NCBI GenBank assembly: GCA_016791105.1
Contig: JAEUNM010000001.1
Coordinates: 1 to 64,000 of the forward strand
Reading direction: 5' to 3'
Source: Rhodocyclaceae bacterium
Lineage (GTDB): Bacteria > Pseudomonadota > Gammaproteobacteria > Burkholderiales > Rhodocyclaceae
Length of the DNA: 64,000 bases
The notes beneath the pieces were generated by a model. The model saw only the letters and a program-made list of their open reading frames with translations. It ran no database searches and was not told the origin of the DNA. Position 1 is the first letter of the stretch, and each line of letters opens with the position of its first letter. The translations under genes and the position numbers were made by a program. Below are positions 55,358 to 64,000 of this stretch, one piece after another.

Positions 55358-56147
55358 CGCGCGCCGAGAAGCGCGCAAACAGTGGAACAAAACTGCTTGC
55401 GGCGAGCTCGCCGGCGAGGCGGACAGCATCGAATATTTTGATCGCGTCAGAGCCGCGCGCTACGCGCAATCGCCGTGGGTGCACGAATATTTTCGCTATG
55501 CCGAGTTCGGCGGGTGCGACGTACTGGAAATAGGGGTCGGCCAGGGAAGCGACCTGCTGCAATTTGCGGAGGCAGGGGCACGCTGCCATGGTGTCGATAT
55601 CACCGACAAGCACCTGGCGCTGACACAACGGAATTTTGCGCTGCGCGGGCGCGCGGTGTACCTCGCAAATGCCGACGCGACCGCGCTACCCTTTGCCGAT
55701 TCATCATTTGACTGCGTCTACTCATTCGGCGTGTTACATCACATTCCGGAAATCGAGTTGGTACTCGCCGAGGCCTATCGCGTATTGCGGCCAGGCGGCG
55801 TGTTGAAGGTCGCGCTCTACCACAAGTGGTCGGCATTCCACATATTCTCGAAAATTCTTGCTAATGGACTACGCAACGGATGGCTATTTTCGAAAGGCTA
55901 TGCGGGACTGCTTGCGACGATAGAGCATGGTGCCGATGGGATTGCGATCAAGCCCTATGTGAAACTTTACGGCCGCCACGAGGTTGCCCGACTGATGCAG
56001 GCGTTCGAAGTCGAAGACATATCGGTGCACCAACTTTCCGCCGATCATTTTTGGCCCGCGTTCATTGCGCGCGGCATGGCGCGTTGGGTACCTCGACTCG
56101 ATTCGCGCCTGGGCTGGTATGTTGCCTGTACTGCCCGACGATCGTGA
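55347..56147 (+). CDS. SAM-dependent methyltransferase (type A, second copy)
   Basis: The ATG at 55347 is preferred because GGGAG lies 8 bases upstream of it but only two bases before the earlier ATG (55341). The 266-aa enzyme shares with the product at 45144 the motifs VLEIGVGQGSDLLQF, HGVDITDKHLALTQRN, VYSFGVLHHIPEIEL and LRPGGVLKVALYHKWS. It overlaps the flippase gene by 11 bp. The two copies may modify different sugars of the same polymer. Confidence 0.87.
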   Translation: MRTDARREARKQWNKTACGELAGEADSIEYFDRVRAARYAQSPWVHEYFRYAEFGGCDVLEIGVGQGSDLLQFAEAGARCHGVDITDKHLALTQRNFALRGRAVYLANADATALPFADSSFDCVYSFGVLHHIPEIELVLAEAYRVLRPGGVLKVALYHKWSAFHIFSKILANGLRNGWLFSKGYAGLLATIEHGADGIAIKPYVKLYGRHEVARLMQAFEVEDISVHQLSADHFWPAFIARGMARWVPRLDSRLGWYVACTARRS

Positions 56148-56166
56148 GCACCCCGTGTCGTAGCCG

Positions 56167-57960
56167 ATGAATTTCGCCCGCGCATCTGCATCCGTCACCT
56201 TGGGATCCTGCACGCTTCTGTATGCGTATCCGCAGTCGCGCGAGTTTCTGCTTGCTTTGCGCGAAGCGGTGGGCTGCGACTTTGAACAGATGGCACTTGC
56301 GGATTTGCGCCAGTCCGGACTATTGGGCATGTTGCGGACCTTGCGCCGCATGCGGCCGGATTGTCTGTTGCTGCCACTCGAAGACGAAAACAGCGTCGCA
56401 TTGTTGCCCATCCTGAAATTGTTGGCCGGGGCCACCTGTGCGCGGCGCATTGCGGTGATCGGCCCCGATCTGGTAATGCGCAATCTTTCGCGCGTTACCA
56501 TCCTTGCCGACGCGATGCGCTTCGGTCTTGCCAGTCTGGGCTGTCTGTTAGCGGCACTGGGGGCGCACAAGGAACTTACGCGCCTGTTGCACTTACGCCG
56601 CCCCGACGTGCATGTGGCCGCCGGCGCGCGGGGCGTGTTGTACCTCAAAACCAATCTTTGGTTCGGCATCAAGGCCGGCGGCTCGGTCGGGCACATTGCC
56701 GGGGTTGTCAATGGACTGCAGGGGGCTGGGTTTAATGTCAATTTTGCGTCCGCCGAAGCACCGGTCATGGTCGATCCAGGCGTCGAAATTTGCCGTGTCC
56801 CACCCCCTGCGACGTTCGGTCTGCCTTTCGAATTGAACAACTATCGCTTCCAGCGCGAGTTCGCGCGTACCACCCTTTCTGAACTGGCGCGGCCCGGCTA
56901 TGCGTTCATTTACCAGCGCCTGTCGGTCGCCAATTACCTCGGCGTGCTGCTGTCGCGCGCGCAGCGCTTGCCGCTGGTGGTGGAATACAACGGGTCTGAA
57001 GTGTGGGTGGCGCGCAATTGGGGGCGCCGCCTCAAGCATGAAAAGCTGGCGGACATGTCCGAGCAGGCCATGCTGCGCCATGCTCATCTGGTGGTAACGA
57101 TTTCAGCCGTGCTGAAGGAGGAGTTGATCGCGCGCGGTGTCGCGGCCGAGCGCATCGTGTGTTACCCGAACTGTATCGATCCTGCGGTGTTCGATCCTGC
57201 TCGCTATGGGCAGGCGGAACGTGCCGTGCTACGGTCACGCTACGATATTGCGCCGGATTCGATAGTGGTTGCGTTTATTGGAACTTTCGGTCAATGGCAT
57301 GGCGCGGAACGGCTTGCGCAGGCGATTGCGCTTTTATATGCAGGCGAGCGCGACTGGATCGCCCAAAACAAGGTGCATTTCATGCTGGTCGGCGATGGCT
57401 TGAAAATGCCGGAAGTCCGGACGATTATCGAATCTGCCGGCGCAGGAGCGATTTGCACGCTCACCGGACTGGTCGCGCAGCAGCAGGCGCCGCTACACCT
57501 CGCCGCGGCTGACATCCTGGTTTCGCCCCACGTTCCGAATTCGGACGGGTCTCGGTTTTTCGGCTCTCCGACCAAATTGTTCGAATACATGGCCATGGGA
57601 AAAGCAATCCTGGCCTCGGACCTGGATCAGATTGGCGAGGTTTTGTCGCCAGGTTTACGAGTTGCTGCGCTGCCAGGAAAGGCGCCGGCCGACGATTGTG
57701 CCGACTTGGCCGTGCTGGCGACCCCTGGCGATGTGGCGGAACTGGTGAGCGGCATCCGTTTCCTCGTCGAGCGGCCCGACTGGCGCGCCCGCCTCGGCGC
57801 AAATGCTCGTGCTTGCGCATTGGCGCGGTATACCTGGTCGCATCATGTCGAGGCGATATTGACGGGCTTGGCCCGAGTCTGCGCACCTCCGCCGGGCGCT
57901 TTCGCCCGCGCGGCTGAACCTACGCCTGGCGTGACGGATGTCGAGCGGGGTGAAATGTAA
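56167..57960 (+). CDS. Glycosyltransferase family 4 with N-terminal extension
   Basis: In this 597-aa protein the first 150 or so residues contain SREFLLALREAVGCDFEQMA and form an extra domain not seen in simple GT4 enzymes. The GT-B part has FGIKAGGSVGHIAGVVNGL, VVEYNGSEVWVARNWG, VAFIGTFGQWHGAERLAQAI and the donor site FFGSPTKLFEYMAMGKAI. It probably transfers one sugar of the repeat unit in the cytoplasm. Confidence 0.87.
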   Translation: MNFARASASVTLGSCTLLYAYPQSREFLLALREAVGCDFEQMALADLRQSGLLGMLRTLRRMRPDCLLLPLEDENSVALLPILKLLAGATCARRIAVIGPDLVMRNLSRVTILADAMRFGLASLGCLLAALGAHKELTRLLHLRRPDVHVAAGARGVLYLKTNLWFGIKAGGSVGHIAGVVNGLQGAGFNVNFASAEAPVMVDPGVEICRVPPPATFGLPFELNNYRFQREFARTTLSELARPGYAFIYQRLSVANYLGVLLSRAQRLPLVVEYNGSEVWVARNWGRRLKHEKLADMSEQAMLRHAHLVVTISAVLKEELIARGVAAERIVCYPNCIDPAVFDPARYGQAERAVLRSRYDIAPDSIVVAFIGTFGQWHGAERLAQAIALLYAGERDWIAQNKVHFMLVGDGLKMPEVRTIIESAGAGAICTLTGLVAQQQAPLHLAAADILVSPHVPNSDGSRFFGSPTKLFEYMAMGKAILASDLDQIGEVLSPGLRVAALPGKAPADDCADLAVLATPGDVAELVSGIRFLVERPDWRARLGANARACALARYTWSHHVEAILTGLARVCAPPPGAFARAAEPTPGVTDVERGEM

Positions 57961-58075
57961 TGCCGCTGGTTCAAATTCGTGGTGTTGGTGCGCTGCAGTC
58001 GGCGATCATGTGCTTCCCTCTGGCCGAACCGCCGTTCTGCTGCAGTGGGCCTTCGACAGTGCTGAGGGGGCGCCA

Positions 58076-60196
58076 ATGAAGCAGGTACTCCAGAACCTGA
58101 ATACGGGTGCCGTCGAACTGGCTGACATTCCTTGCCCGCAAGTGCTGCCCGGGCGGCTCCTCATCCGCACGCGGGCCAGCCTCATTTCTTCCGGAACCGA
58201 GCGCATGCTGATCGATTTCGGCCGCGCGAATTTATTCGAAAAGGCGCGCCAGCAGCCCGACAAGGTACGCATGGTGATCGACAAGATTCGCAGCGACGGT
58301 TTCGTGGCGACCTTGAACGCCGTGCGCAACAAACTCGATCAACCCCTCGCTCTGGGTTACAGCAATTCCGGCGTGGTCGTCGCCGTCGGGCAGGGGGTAC
58401 AGGGCTTTGCACCGGGTGACCGCGTCGTTTCGAACGGTAACCACGCCGAAATCGTGAGCGTTCCGGCCCAGCTTTGCTGCAAGGTTCCGCACGGGATTTG
58501 CGACGAACATGCCGCCTTTGCCGTCGTCGGCGCGATCGCGCTGCAGGGCGTGCGGCTGCTCGAGCCGACTTTGGGCGAGCAGATGGTGGTCATCGGTCTG
58601 GGCCTGATCGGTTTGATGACGGTTCAATTGTTGCGTGCACACGGTTGCCGCGTGCTGGGCGTCGATACGGACGCCGCGCGCCTTGCGCTTGCGCGCACAT
58701 TCGGTGCCGTGACGGCTGACGCGGGTGATGAAGCGCAGGTGCTGGCTGCGGCGGAGAGTTTTTCGCACGCGCGTGGCGTCGATGGGGTGATCGTCGCCGC
58801 GTCGACTGCCAGCCAGGGGCCGCTGCGTCAGGCGGCCAGAATGTGCCGAATGCGCGGGCGCATCGTGCTGGTGGGTGTGGCGGGGCTACAGCTGGCGCGC
58901 GCGGAGTTTTACGCCAAGGAATTGCGGTTCCAGGTTTCCTGCTCTTATGGCCCCGGCCGATATGATCCAGCGTATGAAGTGGGTGGTCACGATTATCCGT
59001 ATGGCCTGGTGCGCTGGACGGCGCGGCGCAATTTTGAAGCCGTGCTCGATCTGCTGGCTGAGCAGCGCATCGACGTATCGGCACTCATTTCGCACCGGTA
59101 TCGATTGGACGAATATCGCCTGGCCTATGCGCATCTTCAATCAGGCACTGCCGCGCTGGGGATCGTGCTGACCTATTCCGCACCGGAAGCGGTTTCGGTC
59201 GAGGCTTTGGCGCGCCGCGATTGCGCATTGCCTGGTCCGAATACGGGTTGCTCGGGCCCGGTGCTGGGCGTCATAGGCGCCGGTAATTTTGCCGGCCAGG
59301 TGCTGGTGCCCGCGTTCCGGCAGACCGGCGCACGGCTCAAAACCATCGTGTCGGCCGGCGGTGTGAGTGCGGCCCACGTCGGCCGAAAAAATGGCTTCGA
59401 GTCTGCCGGCACCGATGTCGACGCGCTACTGGCAGACTGGGAAATCAATGCGGTGGTCATCGCGACGCGCCATGATTGCCACGCCGCCCAGGTGTGCGCG
59501 GCATTGCGTGCAGGAAAGCACGTTTTCGTGGAAAAGCCTCTGGCCTTGGACCGGGCGCAACTTGCCGCGGTACGCACGGCCTATGAACAAGCTTGTGCTT
59601 CAAATCCGCGCATTCTGAGCGTGGGATTCAACCGCCGCTTTGCACCCCAGGTGCGACAGATGAAAGGGCTGCTGAATAGCGTCGCGGAGCCTAAAAACTT
59701 CATTGTCACGGTCAATGCCGGCGCGGTGCCGGCAGGGCATTGGACGCGCGATCCGCAAACCGGGGGCGGGCGCATCATTGGCGAAGCCTGCCACTTCATC
59801 GATCTGTTGCGCCATCTCGCCGGTCACCCCGTGCAAGGAGTGCAGATCAGTGGCGCCGCCGCGCGTGACATCGCCTGTTTTACCTTGCGCTTTGCCGACG
59901 GCTCGCTCGGCACGGTGCACTATCTGGGAAACGGGCACCGGGGATTCCCCAAGGAGCGTATCGAGGTGTTCTGTGCGGGTCGTGTGCTGCAACTGGATAA
60001 TTTCCGCCGTCTGGTCGGATGGGGGTGGCCCGGTTTCCGCAACATGCGCCTGTGGCGTCAGGACAAGGGGCACACGGCCTGTATTCAGGCGTTCGTCGAA
60101 GCAGTACGTGACGGGACTCACGCGCCGGTTCCGTTCGATGAACTATTCGAAATTACCCAGATTAGTTTCGATCTTGCCGAATCATCGCCGCCCTGA
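58076..60196 (+). CDS. ADH-MocA fusion (bi-domain oxidoreductase), copy 2
   Basis: The ATG at 58076 is preceded by GAGGGGG; the open frame upstream is not coding. The 706-aa product has the same plan as copy 1: ASLISSGTERMLIDFG, VVIGLGLIGLMTVQLL, SYGPGRYDPAYEVGG, then VIGAGNFAGQVLVPAFR (from about 396), HVFVEKPLALDR, VGFNRRFAPQ and GGGRIIGEACHFIDLL. It fits the common family pattern better than copy 1, for example SSGTER rather than SVGTEI. Its stop shares a base with the start of the adjoining lyase gene. Confidence 0.92.
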   Translation: MKQVLQNLNTGAVELADIPCPQVLPGRLLIRTRASLISSGTERMLIDFGRANLFEKARQQPDKVRMVIDKIRSDGFVATLNAVRNKLDQPLALGYSNSGVVVAVGQGVQGFAPGDRVVSNGNHAEIVSVPAQLCCKVPHGICDEHAAFAVVGAIALQGVRLLEPTLGEQMVVIGLGLIGLMTVQLLRAHGCRVLGVDTDAARLALARTFGAVTADAGDEAQVLAAAESFSHARGVDGVIVAASTASQGPLRQAARMCRMRGRIVLVGVAGLQLARAEFYAKELRFQVSCSYGPGRYDPAYEVGGHDYPYGLVRWTARRNFEAVLDLLAEQRIDVSALISHRYRLDEYRLAYAHLQSGTAALGIVLTYSAPEAVSVEALARRDCALPGPNTGCSGPVLGVIGAGNFAGQVLVPAFRQTGARLKTIVSAGGVSAAHVGRKNGFESAGTDVDALLADWEINAVVIATRHDCHAAQVCAALRAGKHVFVEKPLALDRAQLAAVRTAYEQACASNPRILSVGFNRRFAPQVRQMKGLLNSVAEPKNFIVTVNAGAVPAGHWTRDPQTGGGRIIGEACHFIDLLRHLAGHPVQGVQISGAAARDIACFTLRFADGSLGTVHYLGNGHRGFPKERIEVFCAGRVLQLDNFRRLVGWGWPGFRNMRLWRQDKGHTACIQAFVEAVRDGTHAPVPFDELFEITQISFDLAESSPP

Positions 60197-61824
60197 TGCT
60201 CGCGCGTTATTACCATACGCTGCGTCATTTGCGGCCGATCCAGATCGCTGCCCGCATCGGCCGCAAGATATATGACCCTCGACCGGTGCTTGTGCCGCCG
60301 CCCATGCTGCGCCCTGTTTCCGGCATATGGCGCGTTCCGTGCCGCCGCGCACCGTCCATGTCCGGAAACGCGAAATTTCGCTTTCTCAATGAGGAGCGAC
60401 AACTGCGGTTTCCGGAGGACTGGCAGGCGCCGGGGGCGAGCCGGCTGTGGCTTTATAACCTGCATTATTTCGAAGATTTGTGTGCCATCGGCAGCTCGGC
60501 GCGGCGTGCCTGGCACACGCAATTGATGCAGCGCTGGATTGCCGAAAACCCGCCGCGACGGGGCGTAGGCTGGGAGTCTTACCCGCTCTCGTTGCGTATC
60601 GTGAATTGGATCAAATGGGCGATGGACGGCAACCCGCCGGGGGATGAACTTTGCGCCAGCCTAGCCACACAGGTGCGTTATTTGCGGCGCCGGCTTGAAT
60701 ACCATTTGCTTGGGAATCACCTGTTCAGTAATGCCAAGGCTCTGGTATTTGCCGGGGCATTTTTCTCCGGACCGGAAGCAGCGGGGTGGTTCGACCAGGG
60801 AATGCGGCTGATCGACAAATTGCTGGGCGAACAGGTACTCGCCGACGGCGCGCATTTCGAACTAAGTCCGATGTATCACGCACTGGCGCTCGAAGATTTG
60901 CTGGACCTCATCAATATTGGCAGCGCTTGCGGTATGGCGGTGCCGGCAAACTGGCGCGACACGGCGCCGCGCATGTTCGACTGGCTGCGCGCCATGTGCC
61001 ACCCCGACGGCGGCATCGCTTTTTTCAATGATGCCGCGCTGGGGCTCGCACCAACGCTTTGCGAACTGAAACGTTACGCGGCGGACCTTGGTGTACCAGT
61101 CGTCGCACGAGGCCGGGCAAGCTTGCCGGCGGCGAGTGGATATGTGCGAATGGAGGCCGGGGCCGCGGTGCTGATCGCCGATTGCGCCGCAATTGGCCCG
61201 GACTATTTGCCCGCGCATGGCCATGCCGACAGCCTCAGTTTCGAACTTTCCTTGCAATCGCGCCGCGTGCTTGTGAACTCTGGCACGTCCATCTACGCTG
61301 GCGGGCCGCTACGCCAGGCACAACGCGGCACGGCAGCACATAACACGCTGCGCCTCGATGGACGCGATTCTTCCGACGTGTGGGCCGAATTTCGCGTCGC
61401 GCGGCGCGCTCGAACGCAGCTGGAACTTGGTCCCGATCCGCTACAGGGGCTGCTACAAGCCAGTCACGACGGATATCGACACCTGTCGGGCGCGGCACGC
61501 CATCGGCGCCGCTGGCAGCTCGGGTTAGATGAACTGAATATTTTCGATTCGGTTGAGGGGAAGGGGTACCATCGTGTCGAGTGCTTTCTGCATTTCCACC
61601 CGGATTGGTCCGTCAGGATGCAAGCGGCGGATTGCTATATCGTTCGCTCGGCAGATGCCGCCCTGGTGTTTGAGTTATCCGTCGATCCCAAATTGGGCTG
61701 GTACCTGGAGGAGGATGCCTGGTACCCGGAGTTCGGGCGCAAGGTAACCAATGTGAGACTGCGTGGTGACTATCAGGGAAGGCTGCCGCTGCAGTTTGAA
61801 ACACGCCTGACATGGCGGGGCTGA
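60196..61824 (+). CDS. Heparinase II/III-like lyase, copy 2
   Basis: The 542-aa product contains WLYNLHYFEDLCAIG, WESYPLSLRIVNWIKWA, LEYHLLGNHLFSNAKALVFA and the heparinase II/III domain with LPAHGHADSLSFELSL and RGTAAHNTLRLDGRDSS. It is shorter than copy 1 and of the subtype that usually follows ADH-MocA fusions in polysaccharide loci. The A of its ATG is the last base of the preceding stop, so coupling is tight. No signal peptide is visible. Confidence 0.88.
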   Translation: MLARYYHTLRHLRPIQIAARIGRKIYDPRPVLVPPPMLRPVSGIWRVPCRRAPSMSGNAKFRFLNEERQLRFPEDWQAPGASRLWLYNLHYFEDLCAIGSSARRAWHTQLMQRWIAENPPRRGVGWESYPLSLRIVNWIKWAMDGNPPGDELCASLATQVRYLRRRLEYHLLGNHLFSNAKALVFAGAFFSGPEAAGWFDQGMRLIDKLLGEQVLADGAHFELSPMYHALALEDLLDLINIGSACGMAVPANWRDTAPRMFDWLRAMCHPDGGIAFFNDAALGLAPTLCELKRYAADLGVPVVARGRASLPAASGYVRMEAGAAVLIADCAAIGPDYLPAHGHADSLSFELSLQSRRVLVNSGTSIYAGGPLRQAQRGTAAHNTLRLDGRDSSDVWAEFRVARRARTQLELGPDPLQGLLQASHDGYRHLSGAARHRRRWQLGLDELNIFDSVEGKGYHRVECFLHFHPDWSVRMQAADCYIVRSADAALVFELSVDPKLGWYLEEDAWYPEFGRKVTNVRLRGDYQGRLPLQFETRLTWRG

Positions 61825-61827
61825 ACG

Positions 61828-62994
61828 GTGCGCATACTGCTGTTGAGTTTTTATTTCGAACCCGACTTGTGCGCCGGATCGTTCCGCGCCACCGCGCTGG
61901 CGCGCGCGCTTGCCGCGCGCCTGGGCGCTGGCGGCGGCGTGCAGGTGCTTACTACCCAGCCCAATCGGTATCGTTCTTACAGCCGCAGCGCGGATCCCGT
62001 ACAAAGCCAACCCGGCCTTGATATTCGCCGGTTTGCGTTGCCGTCGCACCGCAGCGGTTTTGTTGATCAATCACGCGCGTTTGCTTCTTACGCGCGCCAG
62101 GTTCTCCGCCATGTACGTATTGCCCACTATGACTGCGTGGTGGCGACCTCGTCGCGCCTCATGACGGCGTTTCTGGCTGCTTTGGTCGCGCGGCGGAAAA
62201 ATCTCCCTCTGTATCTCGATTTGCGCGACATATTCGTCGATATCGTCGAAGACATATTGCCGGCGGCGCAGGCAATTTTTCTGCTGCCCTGGTTCCGGTT
62301 GATCGAACGATATACGGTTCATACGGCGACGCGGATCAACCTGGTGTCCGAAGGTTTTCGCCCCTATTTTGACGAGCACTACCCGGGCAAGGGTTACAGT
62401 TATGTGCCCAACGGCATCGATGAAGAATTTTATGGCGTTGATTTCGATCGACGACAGCAAGCGGGCCAACGCCTGATCGTGCTCTACCCCGGCAACCTGG
62501 GGGAAGGACAGGGATTGCACCGAATCGTGCCGGGACTGGCGGCCGCGATGCAGCACACGCACGAATTCTGGATCGTCGGCGATGGCGGGGCTCGCGCAAA
62601 ACTCGCGAGCGCGACGCAGGGTCTGGATAACGTGAAATTGATGCCTCCGGTCGGTCGTGCGGAATTGCTCGAAATTTACCGTGCCTGCGACATTCTGTTC
62701 CTTCATCTGAATGACTATCCAGCCTGCCGGCGGGTGCTGCCGTCCAAGCTGTTTGAATTTGCCGCCGTTGGCAAACCGGTATTGGCCGGGGTGAGCGGCC
62801 ATGCTGCAGCGTTTTTGCAGCGCCTGCCAGGGGTGGCATTATTCCCCCCCTGCGACGTGCCGGCAGCGGTGGCGGCATTGCGCGGCCTGGGCGCGGGCTC
62901 GATCGATCGCACGGAATTTGTCACGGCCTACAGGCGAGCCCGACTGATGCAGGAACTGAGCGCCGACATACTTTCGCATTGCGCGCCGAAATGA
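61828..62994 (+). CDS. Glycosyltransferase family 4 (WbuB-like)
   Basis: The start is GTG 61828, three bases after the lyase stop; the product has 388 aa. It begins MRILLLSFYFEPDLCAGSFR, as WbuB-type enzymes do, and has LYLDLRDIFVDIVEDIL, YVPNGIDEEF, VLYPGNLGEGQGLHRIV and the donor region RRVLPSKLFEFAAVGKPVLA. WbuB-like enzymes transfer acetamido sugars such as N-acetylfucosamine. Confidence 0.9.
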   Translation: MRILLLSFYFEPDLCAGSFRATALARALAARLGAGGGVQVLTTQPNRYRSYSRSADPVQSQPGLDIRRFALPSHRSGFVDQSRAFASYARQVLRHVRIAHYDCVVATSSRLMTAFLAALVARRKNLPLYLDLRDIFVDIVEDILPAAQAIFLLPWFRLIERYTVHTATRINLVSEGFRPYFDEHYPGKGYSYVPNGIDEEFYGVDFDRRQQAGQRLIVLYPGNLGEGQGLHRIVPGLAAAMQHTHEFWIVGDGGARAKLASATQGLDNVKLMPPVGRAELLEIYRACDILFLHLNDYPACRRVLPSKLFEFAAVGKPVLAGVSGHAAAFLQRLPGVALFPPCDVPAAVAALRGLGAGSIDRTEFVTAYRRARLMQELSADILSHCAPK

Positions 62995-63073
62995 CAAGGA
63001 CGGTCCAGAACGCGCATCGCAGACCGCGCTTGCACGTGCATCCGCCTCTGCGCCGCGAAGGTGCTTCCCGCCG

Positions 63074-64000
63074 ATGAAGACGCTGGTTACAGGTGCGAAT
63101 GGATTTGTCGGTCGCGCGCTTGTCGCGCATCTTCGCTTGCGAGGCGACCAGGTTCGATCTGCGGTGCGGGCCGCGCCGGGTCCGGATCAGCATGCGGTCG
63201 GACAGATTGACGAGGAGACCGATTGGCGCACCGCGCTAGGCGATTGCGCCGGTGTCGTGCATTTGGCCGCACACGTACATCGCACGGGTGATCATGATGA
63301 GGCAGGCGCGGCGGAATATTTCCGCGTCAATTGCGCCGGCACGCTCAATTTGGCACGCCAGGCGGTGGCCGCGGGTGTGCGCCGCTTTGTGTTTTTGTCG
63401 AGTATCAAAGCCATGGGCGAACAGGGACATTTCGCGCCCGATGGCGCGTGTGCGCCGGCCGACGCCTATGGCAGTTCCAAGCGCGAGGCGGAACTGGGCC
63501 TGCTTGCGCAGCATGCCCGGGGTGGGATGGAAGTCGTGATCCTGCGCCCGCCGCTCATTTATGGGCCCGGTGTCGGTGCCAATTTCCTGCGCCTGCTCGA
63601 GGCCGTGGATCGGGGGCGCCGTCTGCCCTTCGGAGCGCTGAACAACCGGCGCAGTTTGCTCTATCTGGGCAATCTGCTCGATGCAATATTCGTTTGCCTC
63701 CATCATCCGGCTGCGGCACGCAAGGTCTATCTCCCCAAGGATGGGGCGGATGTATCGACCGCCAGCCTGGTTGGCGCCCTGGCCGACGCTTTGGGCAAGC
63801 CTCAACGCATGTATTCCTTGCCCCAGCCTTTGCTGCGTCTGGCCGCGATATGCGCCGGAAGACGCCGTCAGATCGACAAGTTGATCGGATCACTGACGGT
63901 TGACAATAGCGCGATGCGGGATGATCTGAATTGGCAGCCTCCATTTACTTTGGAGCAGGGCCTGCTGGAAACCGCACGCTGGTATCGGCAGAGCACCTCA
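63074..64000 (+). CDS. NAD-dependent epimerase/dehydratase, cut by the window end
   Basis: The ATG at 63074 opens a frame that runs off the window, with 309 codons visible. It begins KTLVTGANGFVGRALVAHL (Gly-rich NAD site) and has VVHLAAHVHRTG, VFLSSIKAMGE and the catalytic YGSSK, then VILRPPLIYGPGV. This is an extended short-chain dehydrogenase acting on a UDP-sugar, often a 4-reductase or 4-epimerase making the first sugar of the repeat. Such genes are commonly followed by an initiating undecaprenyl-phosphate sugar transferase, which would lie beyond the window. Confidence 0.9.
   Translation, partial: MKTLVTGANGFVGRALVAHLRLRGDQVRSAVRAAPGPDQHAVGQIDEETDWRTALGDCAGVVHLAAHVHRTGDHDEAGAAEYFRVNCAGTLNLARQAVAAGVRRFVFLSSIKAMGEQGHFAPDGACAPADAYGSSKREAELGLLAQHARGGMEVVILRPPLIYGPGVGANFLRLLEAVDRGRRLPFGALNNRRSLLYLGNLLDAIFVCLHHPAAARKVYLPKDGADVSTASLVGALADALGKPQRMYSLPQPLLRLAAICAGRRRQIDKLIGSLTVDNSAMRDDLNWQPPFTLEQGLLETARWYRQSTS

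Overview
The window reads as a GC-rich betaproteobacterial chromosome segment, probably from the Nitrosomonadales/Gallionellales/Rhodocyclales range. The clues are the high GC, a glycosyltransferase of the XrtA/PEP-CTERM type, many c-type cytochromes, GGDEF/EAL proteins and a pilus-like type II secretion operon. That assignment is inference; there is no rRNA. I see no tRNA, rRNA, CRISPR array or intact transposase.

Layout. (1) 1-2.1 kb: the 3' end of ychF, then a scar of truncated, fused and frameshifted defence-type genes (AbiEi-like antitoxin, AlbA/HATPase regulator, Eco57I-like methylase, DEAD helicase), ending in three perfect 17-bp tandem repeats. (2) 2.3-12 kb: mostly single genes, namely a secreted VIT/VWA/TPR/DUF2135 protein, a solitary HipA-family kinase (YjjJ type), a glutathione transferase, a DUF2235 lipase-like hydrolase divergent from a peptidoglycan-binding lytic-type protein, a Tam-like methyltransferase and a membrane protein. 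(3) 12.1-13.3 kb: an orphan XrtA-type glycosyltransferase closed by a strong bidirectional terminator. (4) 13.5-22.8 kb, minus strand: a PAS protein, a NarL-type regulator, a large histidine kinase built on degenerate CheB and CheR domains, a PAS-GGDEF-EAL protein and a membrane-anchored TIR protein.

(5) 21.3-32.3 kb, minus strand: one tightly packed operon that begins with a secreted diheme cytochrome and a lipoprotein, continues with three more diheme cytochromes and a secreted protein, and ends with the TIR gene. Joining an extracytoplasmic redox system to a predicted NAD-cleaving TIR effector makes this the best candidate for an undescribed system in the window. (6) 32.6-41.3 kb, plus strand: a ten-gene translationally coupled operon for a hybrid type II secretion/type IV pilus machine (GspG, F and E, four small PilM/N/O/P-like parts, a secretin with a cohesin-like tail, two more pseudopilins). 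(7) 41.4-45.1 kb: a PfkB-family kinase divergent from a periplasmic-sensor GGDEF/EAL protein.

(8) 45.1-64 kb, plus strand: a surface polysaccharide locus with two ADH-MocA fusion oxidoreductases, two heparinase-like lyases, an AsnB-type amidotransferase, four SAM methyltransferases, a flippase, two glycosyltransferases and a nucleotide-sugar epimerase that runs off the end. The oxidoreductase plus lyase pair and one methyltransferase type each occur twice, which suggests two merged or duplicated modules.
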